From NCBI RefSeq assembly GCF_036226765.1, contig NZ_CP109017.1, positions 930,001 to 994,000 on the forward strand: a stretch of DNA of 64,000 nt. Reading direction: 5' to 3'. The position numbers and the translations under genes were made by a program. Position 1 is the stretch's first letter; every line of letters starts with the position of its first letter. Of the stretch, positions 1-8,146 are shown piece by piece. This DNA comes from Streptomyces sp. NBC_00670 (GTDB lineage: Bacteria; Actinomycetota; Actinomycetes; Streptomycetales; Streptomycetaceae). The notes below the pieces were generated by a model that saw nothing but the letters and a program-made list of their open reading frames with translations, was not told the DNA's origin and ran no database searches.

Positions 1-1
1 C

Positions 2-934
2 GGCGGGGTGCCCGTCAACGTCAAGGTCATAGTGGAGGGTTCGGAGGAGCAGGGCACGGGCGGCCTGGAGCGGTACGCCGAGCAGCACCCGGAGCTGCTC
101 ACCGCCGACGCCGTCGTGATCGGCGACTCGGGCAACTTCCGGGTCGGTCTGCCGACCGTGACGACGACGCTGCGGGGCATGACCCTGCTGCGCATCGGCG
201 TCGACACCCTGGAGGGCAACCTGCACTCCGGCCAGTTCGGCGGCGCCGCGCCGGACGCCCTGGCCGCGCTGATCCGGGTGCTGGACTCGCTGCGCGGCGA
301 GGACGGCTCCACGACGGTCGACGGCCTGGACGGCGAGGCCCGCTGGGAGGGCTTGCAGTACGACGAGGAGCAGTTCCGCCAGGACGCCAAGGTCCTGGAC
401 GGCGTGGAGCTGATCGGCTCGGGCACGGTCGCCGACCGCATCTGGGCCCGCCCGGCCGTCACGGTCCTCGGCATCGACTGCCCGCCGGTGGTGGGCGCCA
501 CCCCGTCGGTGCAGGCGAGCGCCCGCGCGCTGGTCAGCCTGCGGGTGTCGCCGGGCATGGACACGGTGGAGGCGACGAAGCTGCTCCGGGCCCACCTGGA
601 GAACCGCACGCCGTGGGGTGCGCGGGTGACGGTCGAGCAGATCGGCCAGGGTCAGCCGTTCCGCGCGGACACCACCAGCCCGGCGTACGCGGCGATGGCC
701 GAGGCGATGGCGGTGGCCTACCCCGGTCAGGAGATGCAGCACGCGGGGCAGGGCGGTTCGATCCCGCTGTGCAACACGCTGGCCTCGCTGTACCCGGAGG
801 CGGAGATCCTGCTGATCGGCCTGAGCGAGCCGGAGGCGCAGATCCACGCGCTCGACGAGAGCGTCTCGCCCGAGGAACTGGAACGGCTGTCGGTCGCCGA
901 GGCACTGTTCCTGCGCGCCTACGCGGGTCACTGA
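2..934 (+). CDS. M20-family metallopeptidase / dipeptidase, C-terminal part (5' end outside window)
   Basis: The frame is open from the window edge, so only the C-terminal roughly 310 residues are present. The segment EGSEEQGTGG near the visible start matches the EE pair (catalytic glutamate and metal ligand) of M20/M25/M40 zinc peptidases (ArgE/DapE/carboxypeptidase G2 superfamily). It is followed by a lid/dimerisation region (about residues 170-245 of the visible part) and a C-terminal AQIHALDES stretch, where the family carries its last metal-binding histidine. Known family role: cytoplasmic hydrolysis of dipeptides or N-acyl amino acids with two zinc ions. The exact substrate cannot be read from sequence. 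The GTG at position 8 is internal to the conserved domain, so it is not the start. Confidence 0.85.
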   Translation, partial: GGVPVNVKVIVEGSEEQGTGGLERYAEQHPELLTADAVVIGDSGNFRVGLPTVTTTLRGMTLLRIGVDTLEGNLHSGQFGGAAPDALAALIRVLDSLRGEDGSTTVDGLDGEARWEGLQYDEEQFRQDAKVLDGVELIGSGTVADRIWARPAVTVLGIDCPPVVGATPSVQASARALVSLRVSPGMDTVEATKLLRAHLENRTPWGARVTVEQIGQGQPFRADTTSPAYAAMAEAMAVAYPGQEMQHAGQGGSIPLCNTLASLYPEAEILLIGLSEPEAQIHALDESVSPEELERLSVAEALFLRAYAGH

Positions 935-1034
935 CCCGCCACCAGCAGGGGCGTCCAGGGCCGGGCCCCGCGACCCGGCCCACCCCGGGGACGCGGGGGC
1001 CGCACTCCGCGCTCCCGGCCCACCCCAGCCTGCT

Positions 1035-1054
1035 CAGGGGCGCGGGGAACTGCG
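1035..1054 (-). repeat. Arm of the dispersed 3'-end repeat (copy 1)
   Basis: On the minus strand this reads GCAGTTCCCCGCGCCCCTG, the core arm shared with copies near 4.9, 8.0, 33.7, 52.5 and 63.3 kb. It lies about 125 bp downstream of the stop of the minus-strand kinase-NUDIX gene and reads in the same direction as that gene. The rest of the 935-1178 gap between two convergent genes shows no open gene. Confidence 0.8.
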
Positions 1055-1178
1055 TGAGCAACCACGAACCCACGCGCAGCCGCCGACGCACCTCACGCCC
1101 CCGGACTCTCAGGCTCCGGCCTCCCGAGCCCGGGCTCCCGGGGCTCCGGGGCCTGCCGGGGTCCCGCGGAACCGGCCG

Positions 1179-2219
1179 TCACCCCACCGGCGCGCCCGCC
1201 TCCAGATACCGCACCGAACCATGCTCCCGCGCGCGCAGCGCCCAGCGCAGACGGGCGTAGCGGACCGGCGGCAGCAGCTCGGCGGCCTCGTCCTCGGTGA
1301 CGAAGCGCCAGGCGCGCAGCTCCGGGCCGGGCAGCAGCAGCCGGCCCCGCTCGCCGGGGTCCAGCCGGCCCCCGTCGAACAGCAGCCGCAGCCCCCCGTA
1401 GCCGGGCGGGTCGGGCCGCTCCCAGTCGACGAGCAGCAGTCGGGGCACATCGGTGAGGTGGATCCCCGTCTCCTCGGCGACCTCGCGCACCCCCGCCCGC
1501 GCGGGGGCCTCCCCCGGTTCGACGACACCGCCGGGGAACTCCCAGCCGGGCTTGTACGTGGGGTCGACGAGCAGCACCCTCTCCTGCTCGTCGAAGAGGA
1601 GGACGCCCGCGGCGATGGTCTCGGCGGTCGGCTGGGGGGTCTGCACGATGTCGCGGACCGGGACGTCGCCGGTGCGCACCCCCTCGGCGATGTGCAGGGC
1701 GGCCTCGTGGGGGGTGAGGAAACTGGTGTCGACGGTGTGGGCGTCGGCGGTGAGCCATGCGGCGAGGGCGGCGCGATAGGGCTCGATGTGGTCGAGGGCC
1801 CACTGGGTGACCCGCATGTCGCCGTCGGGGAGGTCCGGCGGGATCTCCCGCCCGGCTATTCGCTCACGCAAAATCGTTTCGGCCGGAGCGAGCAGGACAT
1901 GGCGGACGGGAATCCGCCGGGAGGCGAGGCCGCCGAAGATCTCGTCGCGGTACTCCTGGCGCAGCAGGGTCATCGGCACCACCAGGACACCGCCCAGTTC
2001 GGCGAGCATCGCGGCGGCGGTGTCCACCACGAGCCGCCGCCAGATCGGCAGGTCCTGGAAGTCGCCGACCTCGGCGAGGCGTTTGGGCGGCAGCAGCTGC
2101 GTGAGCGCGCCGCCGATGACCTCGGGGTCGAAGAGCGTGCTGTTCGGGATCAGGTCGATCAGTTCCCGTGCGGTCGTGGTCTTGCCCGCACCGAACGCGC
2201 CGTTGACCCAGACGATCAC
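1179..2219 (-). CDS. P-loop kinase-like (TmrB-type) domain fused to a NUDIX hydrolase
   Basis: 346 residues with two domains. Residues 1-195 are a P-loop NTPase: the Walker A GAFGAGKTT sits at residues 7-15 right after the start, and the surrounding VWVNGAFGAGKTTTA and FDPEVIGGAL segments resemble TmrB/zeta-like small kinases. Residues 200-346 are a NUDIX hydrolase with a complete box (G231, E237, R245-E246, E249-E250, G252), the site that coordinates Mg2+ and cleaves X-linked nucleoside diphosphates. The GTG at 2219 is chosen because GAGGGGGAA stands 5-8 nt upstream and the P-loop needs this N-terminus; a longer frame upstream is low-complexity. A cytoplasmic nucleotide-processing or antibiotic-modifying role is inference. 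Confidence 0.85.
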   Translation of the reverse strand: MIVWVNGAFGAGKTTTARELIDLIPNSTLFDPEVIGGALTQLLPPKRLAEVGDFQDLPIWRRLVVDTAAAMLAELGGVLVVPMTLLRQEYRDEIFGGLASRRIPVRHVLLAPAETILRERIAGREIPPDLPDGDMRVTQWALDHIEPYRAALAAWLTADAHTVDTSFLTPHEAALHIAEGVRTGDVPVRDIVQTPQPTAETIAAGVLLFDEQERVLLVDPTYKPGWEFPGGVVEPGEAPARAGVREVAEETGIHLTDVPRLLLVDWERPDPPGYGGLRLLFDGGRLDPGERGRLLLPGPELRAWRFVTEDEAAELLPPVRYARLRWALRAREHGSVRYLEAGAPVG

Positions 2220-2354
2220 GTTTCCCCCTCTTCTGTTCGGCCCCCTGTGGCTTGCCCGCTCCACCCTGCCACGGAAACCAGCTTCTGATGAGGGAGCGCC
2301 CTCGCGGGGCCCGGCCCCGCCCGCCCGAGGAGCTCGGCGAGGCCATGGCACACG

Positions 2355-2389
2355 ACGGCGCCGGTGCCCGGGCGGGGCACCGGCGCCGT
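2355..2389 (-). terminator. Strong hairpin terminator after the small secreted protein gene
   Basis: A perfect 15-bp stem (arms 2355-2369 and 2375-2389, five-base loop) begins 14 nt after the stop codon of the minus-strand gene at 2404. There is no long T-run, as is usual for Streptomyces terminators. Confidence 0.75.
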
Positions 2390-2403
2390 ATGCCGGGGTG
2401 CGG

Positions 2404-2601
2404 TCAGCCGTTGTGCTCGGGGGCGTTGTCGGCCGGGGCCAGGCTGTCGTGGCTGAGGGTGGTGTGGTCCACGGCGCTGAGGGCGTCGTCCACGTTGAGG
2501 TCGCCGAGGACACCGTGGTCGGCGGAGTGCGAGGGCGAGATCGCCGCGACGACGAACCCGGTGGCCAGGGAGGCGATGGCGAGCATGCTGCGCTTCTTCA
2601 T
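2404..2601 (-). CDS. Small secreted protein of unknown function
   Basis: 65 residues. Residues 1-26 look like a Sec signal peptide: positive MKKR start, hydrophobic SMLAIASLATGFVVAAI core, and a likely cleavage after the SHSA segment. The remaining mature peptide of about 38 residues is acidic, with no cysteine and two similar segments (LGDLNVDDALSAVDHT and LSHDSLAPADNAPEHN). I do not recognise a family; it is not a chaplin (no NG-N-C core) and not a rodlin. No convincing Shine-Dalgarno sequence precedes the ATG. A well-formed hairpin follows the stop, which supports expression as a single gene. Confidence 0.65.
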   Translation of the reverse strand: MKKRSMLAIASLATGFVVAAISPSHSADHGVLGDLNVDDALSAVDHTTLSHDSLAPADNAPEHNG

Positions 2602-2688
2602 GCCCGGTTCAACTGCGCGGAGCCCCGAAGGTCACGCGGACGGGGCGCTCGAGGGAACCGGGTCGGCACGCTTCCAACAGAGTCGAAC

Positions 2689-2700
2689 ACGGTCTACCGT
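2689..2700. promoter_or_regulatory. Palindrome ACGGTCTACCGT, candidate operator upstream of the alpha-galactosidase
   Basis: A perfect inverted repeat of 5 bp around two bases, in the 211-bp gap between the divergent small secreted protein gene and the alpha-galactosidase gene, 113 bp before the ATG of the latter. No regulator gene is adjacent, so the ligand and protein are unknown. Confidence 0.35.
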
Positions 2701-2812
2701 AACCGCACACACTCGCGTTGACGCGAACATGCAGAACTCCTGCCCGGTGCGCTCCGCGGTGCCACCCGGCGCCGCACCCCGCGCCCCGGGCGAGGACGGA
2801 GGGAACGTAACG

Positions 2813-4876
2813 ATGCGTCACCTGTCCGGCACCACCGACCGATCCCGTACGAGAAGACGCGCCGCGGGTCTGCTGGCCGCGGGCGTACTGCTGGGCACGG
2901 GCGCCCTGACGGCACCGCCGGCCGTCGCCGCCCCGCCGGCCGCACCACCCGGCTCCCCCGCCCCGGCCGCCGGCTCCCCCGCCCTCGCCGACGGGCTGGC
3001 CGCGACCCCGCCCATGGGCTTCAACAACTGGAACTCGACGCAGTGCCGGGCCGAGTTCAACGAGGAGATGGTGGAGGGGATCGCCGACATCCTCGTCGAG
3101 AAGGGCCTGAAGGACACCGGCTACCAGTACGTCAACCTCGACGACTGCTGGGCCCTGCCCGCCCGCGACGCGGACGGCAGGCTCGTGCCCGACCCGGCGC
3201 GCTTCCCGCACGGCATCAAGGCGGTCGCCGACTACGTGCACGCCAAGGGCCTCAAACTCGGCATCTACACCAGCGCGGGCACCAAGACCTGCAACAGCGC
3301 CGGGTTCCCGGGCGCGCTGGGTCACGAGTACAGCGACGCCCAGCAGTTCGCCGACTGGGGCGTGGACTACCTCAAGTACGACAACTGCAACAACCAGGGC
3401 GTGGACGCCAAGCAGCGGTACACCACGATGCGCGACGCCCTCAAAGCCACCGGGCGCCCCATCGTCTACAGCATCTGCGAGTGGGGCGAGAACAAGCCCT
3501 GGGAGTGGGCGGCGAACGTCGGCCACCTGTGGCGCACCACCGGGGACATCAGCGACAACTGGGGTTCGATGCTGTCGATCCTCAAGAAGAACCTGCCGCT
3601 CGCCCCGTACGCCGGGCCCGGGCACTGGAACGACCCGGACATGCTGGAGGTCGGCAACGGCGGCATGACGGACACCGAGTACCGCACCCACTTCTCCATG
3701 TGGTCGGTCATGGCCGCGCCCCTTCTCATCGGCTCCGACCTGCGCACGGCCTCCGACGCCACCCTCGACATCCTCGGCAACAAGGAGGTCGTCGCCGTCG
3801 ACCAGGACCCGCTCGGCAGGCAGGGCACGGTCATCACCTCCGAGGACGGACGCTGGGTGGTCGCCAAGGAGATGAAGGACGGCAGCAGGGCGGTGGCGCT
3901 GTTCAACGAGAGCGGCAGCGCGCAGCGCATCGCGACGACCGCCGCGGCCGTCGGACTGCCCCGGGCGGCCGGTTACACGGTGCGGGACCTGTGGCGGCAC
4001 GAGACCCGCGGCACCGCGGGCACGATCGCGGCGACGGTGCCCGCGCACGGCACGGTGCTCGTCCGTGTCGCGGCCGACCGGAACTGGCCGCAGTACCCGC
4101 CCGCGGCCGAACTCGGCCTGGACGGCTCGACGCTGACGCAGGCCGGTGCGGCGGTGGAGCTCACGTCGGTCCTCAACGGCCTGGGCCGTACGCCCGGTCT
4201 TGACGCCTCCGTGTCGCTCGACGGGCCCGAGGGCTGGACCGTACGGGCGCTGTCGCCGACGCGGACGGCCGTGCTGCGGACGGGGCACGCGCTGCGCACG
4301 TCCTGGAGGGTGGACGTGCCCGAGGGGGCGGCGACGGGGGCGTACGACCTCACGGTGCGGGCGGCCTACCGGTCGCCGACGGGGGCGCGGGTGCGGTTGG
4401 CGGTGCCGGTGACGGCGACCATGGCCGTGCCGCCGCCGGCGGGGACCTCGTCCCTGGGGGACCTGCCGTGGCTGTCCGCCCGGAACGGGTACGGGCCGGT
4501 CGAGCGGAACACCAGCAACGGCGAGGACGCGGCGGGGGACGGTCATCCGCTGACGATCGGCGGGGTCGTGTACGGCGACGGGCTCGGCGTGCACGCGGAG
4601 AGCGCGGTGGAGTTCTACGCGGCGAAGCGGTGCGAGCGGGTCACGGCGGAGGTCGGCGTGGACGACGAGAAGGGTGACCGGGGGTCGGTGACGTTCTCCG
4701 TCTGGGCGGACGGGAAGCAGGTCGCGTCGACGGGGACGCTGACCAATGCGATGCCGGCGGAGACGGTCTCCGCGGAGGTGACCGGGGCGGAGGTCGTGCG
4801 GCTGGTCGTGACCGATGCGGGGGATGGCAACGACTCGGACCACGCGGACTGGGCGGAGGCGCGGTTGCGCTGCTAG
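2813..4876 (+). CDS. Secreted GH27 alpha-galactosidase with C-terminal NEW3 and NPCBM domains
   Basis: 687 residues. Residues 1-40 form a signal peptide with an RTRRRAAGLL n-region and a probable AVAAP cleavage area, so the enzyme is exported. The GH27 barrel covers about residues 60-330: GFNNWNS, NLDDCW, the nucleophile D190 in YLKYDNC and the acid/base D245 in RTTGDISDNW. A beta-sandwich follows, then an alpha-galactosidase-associated NEW3-like domain (about 435-530) and an NPCBM carbohydrate-binding domain (about 545-687, with YGDGLGVHAES and HADWAEARL). Family role: hydrolysis of terminal alpha-galactosyl residues from galactomannans and raffinose-type sugars. The start is ATG 2813, with GGAGGG 8-13 nt upstream. 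The downstream ROK kinase and LacI regulator suit a local sugar-use role, but they are separated by a repeat and face the other way. Confidence 0.93.
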   Translation: MRHLSGTTDRSRTRRRAAGLLAAGVLLGTGALTAPPAVAAPPAAPPGSPAPAAGSPALADGLAATPPMGFNNWNSTQCRAEFNEEMVEGIADILVEKGLKDTGYQYVNLDDCWALPARDADGRLVPDPARFPHGIKAVADYVHAKGLKLGIYTSAGTKTCNSAGFPGALGHEYSDAQQFADWGVDYLKYDNCNNQGVDAKQRYTTMRDALKATGRPIVYSICEWGENKPWEWAANVGHLWRTTGDISDNWGSMLSILKKNLPLAPYAGPGHWNDPDMLEVGNGGMTDTEYRTHFSMWSVMAAPLLIGSDLRTASDATLDILGNKEVVAVDQDPLGRQGTVITSEDGRWVVAKEMKDGSRAVALFNESGSAQRIATTAAAVGLPRAAGYTVRDLWRHETRGTAGTIAATVPAHGTVLVRVAADRNWPQYPPAAELGLDGSTLTQAGAAVELTSVLNGLGRTPGLDASVSLDGPEGWTVRALSPTRTAVLRTGHALRTSWRVDVPEGAATGAYDLTVRAAYRSPTGARVRLAVPVTATMAVPPPAGTSSLGDLPWLSARNGYGPVERNTSNGEDAAGDGHPLTIGGVVYGDGLGVHAESAVEFYAAKRCERVTAEVGVDDEKGDRGSVTFSVWADGKQVASTGTLTNAMPAETVSAEVTGAEVVRLVVTDAGDGNDSDHADWAEARLRC

Positions 4877-4910
4877 GGGGTGGCCGGCCCACCCCTTCCC
4901 TTGGTTCCGC

Positions 4911-5017
4911 GCGCAGTTCCCCGCCCCCCTGATCAGGGGCGCGGGGAACTGCGCGATCCTTTTGGGGGTCCAGGGGCCTGCCCCCCGGATTGGGACGGGA
5001 AAGGGCGGCGGGGGCGG
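4911..5017 (-). repeat. Composite 3'-end repeat (copy 2), paired arms between convergent genes
   Basis: Positions 4911-4954 form a hairpin of two facing arms (22 of 23 bases pair), one reading downstream from the alpha-galactosidase stop and one downstream from the ROK kinase stop. Towards the kinase there follows a second hairpin-like segment (CAGGGGCCTGCCCCCC) and a pyrimidine block on the minus strand (CGCCCCCGCCGCCC then TTCCCGTCCC). The layout matches copies 3, 5 and 6. Confidence 0.8.
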
Positions 5018-5022
5018 GAAAA

Positions 5023-5976
5023 CTAAACCCCCGCCACCGTCCCCTCCTCCACCCCCGTCAATGCCGCGGCCGCCGCCCCCACCAGTCCCGCGTCCGTCCC
5101 CATCCGCGCCGGCACCACCTCGAGCCCCCGTACGAACGACAACGTCGCGTAATCCGTGAGCGCCCGCCGCAGCGGAGCGAACAGCACCTCGCCCGCCTTG
5201 GCGACACCTCCGCCGATCACCGCGATGTCGATCTCGACGAGCGTCGCCGTCGCCGCGATCCCCGCCGCCAACGCCTGCGCCGCCCGCTCGAAGGAGGCGA
5301 GGGCCACCGGGTCACCGGTCATCGCCGCCGCGGCCACCGCCGCGGCCGACGCGTCGCCGTCCGGCCCGGGCAGCCAGCCCCCCTCCACCGCGCGCCGCGC
5401 GATGTTCGGCCCGCTGGCGATGCGCTCCACGCAACCGCGCGCCCCGCACGGGCACGCGTCCCCGTCGAGGTCGACGCTGATGTGCCCGATGTGCCCGGCG
5501 TTCCCGGTCGGCCCGGGGTGCAGCCGTCCACCGAGCACCAGGCCCCCGCCGACGCCCGTCGAGACCACCATGCACAGCGCGTTGTCATGGCCGCGCGCCG
5601 CACCCTGCCAGTGCTCGGCCGCCGTGATGGCCACCCCGTCGCCGATCAGTTCGACCGGCAGCCCGCCGGTCAGCGCCCGCACTCGCTCGACGAGCGGATA
5701 GCCGCGCCAGCCCGGCACGTTGACCGGGCTCACCGTGCCTGCGGAGGCGTCCACGGGGCCCGCGCTGCCGATGCCGACGGCCCGCACCGCGCCCCACCGT
5801 GGCGAGGCGGTCAGCTCGCCGAGGACCTGGGCCACGGCGCCCATCACGGTGTCGCCGTTCTCCTGCGCGGGCGTGGCGGCCTGAGCGCGCAGCAGTATCC
5901 GGCCATGGCCGTCCACCAGCGCACCAGCGATCTTGGTGCCTCCGATGTCGAGCGCGGCCACGAGGTCGGTGTGCAT
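5023..5976 (-). CDS. ROK-family sugar kinase (glucokinase-like)
   Basis: 317 residues. The ATP-binding motif DIGGTKI is at residues 10-16. The ELIGDG segment holds the catalytic aspartate D113. The ROK zinc site is intact: H165 in GHIGHIS, then C175, C177 and C182 in ACPCGARGC. Family role: cytoplasmic ATP-dependent phosphorylation of glucose, N-acetylmannosamine or related hexoses. There is no DNA-binding N-terminus, so it is a kinase and not a ROK repressor. It is divergent from the LacI regulator at 6178, and a palindromic operator lies between them, so it is probably controlled by that regulator. The true sugar is not determinable here. Confidence 0.9.
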   Translation of the reverse strand: MHTDLVAALDIGGTKIAGALVDGHGRILLRAQAATPAQENGDTVMGAVAQVLGELTASPRWGAVRAVGIGSAGPVDASAGTVSPVNVPGWRGYPLVERVRALTGGLPVELIGDGVAITAAEHWQGAARGHDNALCMVVSTGVGGGLVLGGRLHPGPTGNAGHIGHISVDLDGDACPCGARGCVERIASGPNIARRAVEGGWLPGPDGDASAAAVAAAAMTGDPVALASFERAAQALAAGIAATATLVEIDIAVIGGGVAKAGEVLFAPLRRALTDYATLSFVRGLEVVPARMGTDAGLVGAAAAALTGVEEGTVAGV

Positions 5977-6054
5977 CAGTGTGTGGTCTCCCCAGTGTCG
6001 TATCGGCGGGAAAGCGCAGGCCGGAGATTGCGGTGGACAGTCTCTCCCGCATCT

Positions 6055-6066
6055 GACAACGTTGTC
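6055..6066. promoter_or_regulatory. LacI-type operator GACAACGTTGTC
   Basis: A perfect 12-bp palindrome with the central CG typical of LacI-family sites, in the 201-bp divergent region between the ROK kinase and the LacI-family regulator. It lies 79 bp before the kinase start and 112 bp before the proposed regulator start, so one site could serve both promoters. Confidence 0.75.
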
Positions 6067-6177
6067 CAGGCTCTATGCTCGACGCCACATCCTCATACAA
6101 CCCCATGGACCGACGCATCCCGGGTGCGAACAGGAACCGTGCCGGACCCCGTGGACGACAGGACAGGACAGCGCATC

Positions 6178-7227
6178 GTGCCCGAGACCGCCCGCCGAGG
6201 AGACCGCATCGCGGCCAGCCGCTACGGAAACCGCCCGACCATGAAGGACGTCGCGGCGCGTGCCGGAGTCGGTCTGAAGACCGTTTCGCGCGTAGTCAAC
6301 GGCGAGCCCGGGGTGACCCCGGACACCGAGCGGCGCGTCCAGGAGGCCATCGACGCGCTGGGCTTCCGGCGCAACGACAGCGCCCGGGTGCTGCGCAAGG
6401 GCCGTACGGCGAGCATCGGTCTGGTCCTGGAGGATCTGGCCGACCCGTTCTACGGTCCGCTCAGCCGCGCGGTGGAGGAGGTGGCCCGGGCGCACGGCGC
6501 GCTGTTGATAAACGGCTCCAGCGCGGAGGACCCCGAGCGTGAACAGGAGCTGGTGCTCGCGCTGTGCGCGCGGCGCGTGGACGGACTGGTGGTGATCCCG
6601 GCCGGGGACGACCACCGTTATCTGGAGCCGGAGTTGAAGGCGGGCGTGGCCACGGTGTTCGTGGACCGTCCGGCCGGCCGGATCGACGCCGACGTGGTGC
6701 TCTCCGACAGCTTCGGCGGGGCGCGCGACGGCGTCGCCCACCTCATCGCGCACGGCCACCGCCGGATCGGCTTCATCGGCGACATGCCCCGCATCCACAC
6801 CGCCGCCGAACGTCTGCGCGGCTACCGGGCGGCCATGGAGGACGCCGGGATAACCGTGGCGGACGGCTGGATGTCGCTGGGCGTCACCGACCCGGAGCGG
6901 GTGCGGCGCGCCGCCGAGGAGATGCTGGCCGGCTCCTCCCCGGTGACCGCGATCTTCGCGGGCAACAACCGCGTCACCGTCACCGTCGTCCGGGTCCTCG
7001 CGGAGCTCGGCCGCCCGGTCGCCCTGGTCGGCTTCGACGACTTCGAGCTCGCCGATCTGCTCCGGCCGGGCGTCACCGTCGTCGCCCAGGACGCCGCCGC
7101 GCTGGGCCGCACGGCCGCGGAACGGCTGTTCCGCCAGCTCGACGGCGGCCCCCTCGGCCCCGAGCGGATCGATCTGCCGACCCGGCTGATCCAGCGCGGC
7201 TCCGGCGAACTGCCTCCGGCGGACTGA
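6178..7227 (+). CDS. LacI-family transcriptional regulator
   Basis: About 349 residues from GTG 6178. The helix-turn-helix is MKDVAARAGVGLKTVSRVVN (MKDV at residues 22-25), followed by the hinge region and a periplasmic-binding-protein-like effector domain, including ADPFYGPL, IVDRP-like VFVDRP, GHRRIGFIG, AIFAGNN and VALVGFDDF. The start is uncertain: GTG 6178 has AGGACAG about 9-15 nt upstream, GTG 6151 is also in frame, and ATG 6241 would begin directly at the DNA-binding helix. Such proteins repress sugar-use genes until a sugar or sugar phosphate binds. The GACAACGTTGTC palindrome upstream suggests control of itself and of the divergent ROK kinase. Confidence 0.9.
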   Translation: MPETARRGDRIAASRYGNRPTMKDVAARAGVGLKTVSRVVNGEPGVTPDTERRVQEAIDALGFRRNDSARVLRKGRTASIGLVLEDLADPFYGPLSRAVEEVARAHGALLINGSSAEDPEREQELVLALCARRVDGLVVIPAGDDHRYLEPELKAGVATVFVDRPAGRIDADVVLSDSFGGARDGVAHLIAHGHRRIGFIGDMPRIHTAAERLRGYRAAMEDAGITVADGWMSLGVTDPERVRRAAEEMLAGSSPVTAIFAGNNRVTVTVVRVLAELGRPVALVGFDDFELADLLRPGVTVVAQDAAALGRTAAERLFRQLDGGPLGPERIDLPTRLIQRGSGELPPAD

Positions 7228-7234
7228 GCCGCCC

Positions 7235-8044
7235 GTGCCGGACCACGTCACCGACGACCACATCCCCGACGACCGCACTCTGGAGGCCCTGGGGCTCGCC
7301 GACGCCCCGCGCGAGCACCCGCTGCTCTACCCGGGCGCGTGGCCGGCGTCCTCCGGACTGCTCTCCGGGGACCACCTGCTGCCGCTGGACCGTTGCACCT
7401 ACGAGGACCGGGTCCCCGTCCTCGCCATCGGCTCCAACGCCTGCCCCGGCCAGCTCCGGCACAAGATGGCCGGTTCCGGGATCGCCGCGCCGATCCCGAT
7501 GGTCAAGGCGCGGGTGACGGGCCTCGACATCGGCGTCTCCGCGCACATCAGTCTGCTCGGCTACGTCTCCGCGTCACCGTTCCACTCCCCCGGCACGGTA
7601 CGGGAGTTGTTCGTGACCTGGCTGGACGAGGAGCAACTGGCCGTCATCGACGCCAGCGAGGGCGTCTTCCGCCCCACCGGCGGCTACGACCGCGCCTGGC
7701 TGCCCTCGTACGCGGTGCAGGTGGAACTGGAGTGCGGCAAGCGCCTGGACGGCGTCCACGCCTACGTCAACCGCCGCGGCGTCCTGCACGACGGGACGGG
7801 CACGGGCGCCCCGCGCCAACACCCCGGCGAACACGCCCTGCTCACCGAACTCCTGCTCGCCACACCCCGGTTGCGCGAGCTGTTCGGGGCGACGGCGGAA
7901 GAGTTCGTCTCCCGGGCCAGGCACAACGGCGACCTGTGCACCCGGGGCACCCAACTCCTCGCCGAGGAGAAACTGGTGACAACGTCAGGCCTGGAACGCC
8001 ACGTATCCCCTGTCAGGGGCGCGAGGAACTGCGCAATCTTTTAG
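7235..8044 (+). CDS. Conserved protein of unknown function; C-terminus encoded by a dispersed repeat
   Basis: 269 residues, starting at GTG 7235, 7 bp after the LacI regulator stop and so probably cotranscribed. The segment VLAIGSNACPGQL is reminiscent of the start of gamma-glutamylcyclotransferase-like folds (YGSN motif), but the match is too short to assign a function. No signal peptide or membrane segment is visible. The final roughly 11 residues (PVRGARNCAIF) are translated from the dispersed 3'-end repeat (arm at 8014-8034), so the natural C-terminus was probably around residue 255 and the stop has been replaced by the repeat. Confidence 0.75.
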   Translation: MPDHVTDDHIPDDRTLEALGLADAPREHPLLYPGAWPASSGLLSGDHLLPLDRCTYEDRVPVLAIGSNACPGQLRHKMAGSGIAAPIPMVKARVTGLDIGVSAHISLLGYVSASPFHSPGTVRELFVTWLDEEQLAVIDASEGVFRPTGGYDRAWLPSYAVQVELECGKRLDGVHAYVNRRGVLHDGTGTGAPRQHPGEHALLTELLLATPRLRELFGATAEEFVSRARHNGDLCTRGTQLLAEEKLVTTSGLERHVSPVRGARNCAIF

Positions 8045-8097
8045 GGGGGTCCGGGGGCGCAGCCCCCGGGGACGGGAAGGGTAGGGGCGGCGGGGGC
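8007..8097 (-). repeat. Composite 3'-end repeat (copy 3), overlapping a coding end
   Basis: On the minus strand, reading away from the etfA stop at 8147: a pyrimidine block (TCTCGCCCCCGCCGCCCCTA then CCCTTCCCGTCCC), a GGGGGCTGCGCCCCC hairpin, GGACCCCCC, an A-rich spacer, and the arm GCGCAGTTCCTCGCGCCCCT with one mismatch to the other copies, ending in a CCCCTGACAGGGG mini-hairpin. Its left end lies inside the plus-strand gene 7235-8044. Confidence 0.8.
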
Positions 8098-8146
8098 GAG
8101 AGAACTCCCGCACACCCCACCGCCCCGCCACCACTCACACGCGGGC

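Noticed and set aside
2252..2812. Extension of the alpha-galactosidase upstream of ATG 2813
   Set aside because: The extra residues are not conserved-looking and would bury the signal peptide; ATG 2813 has a ribosome site.
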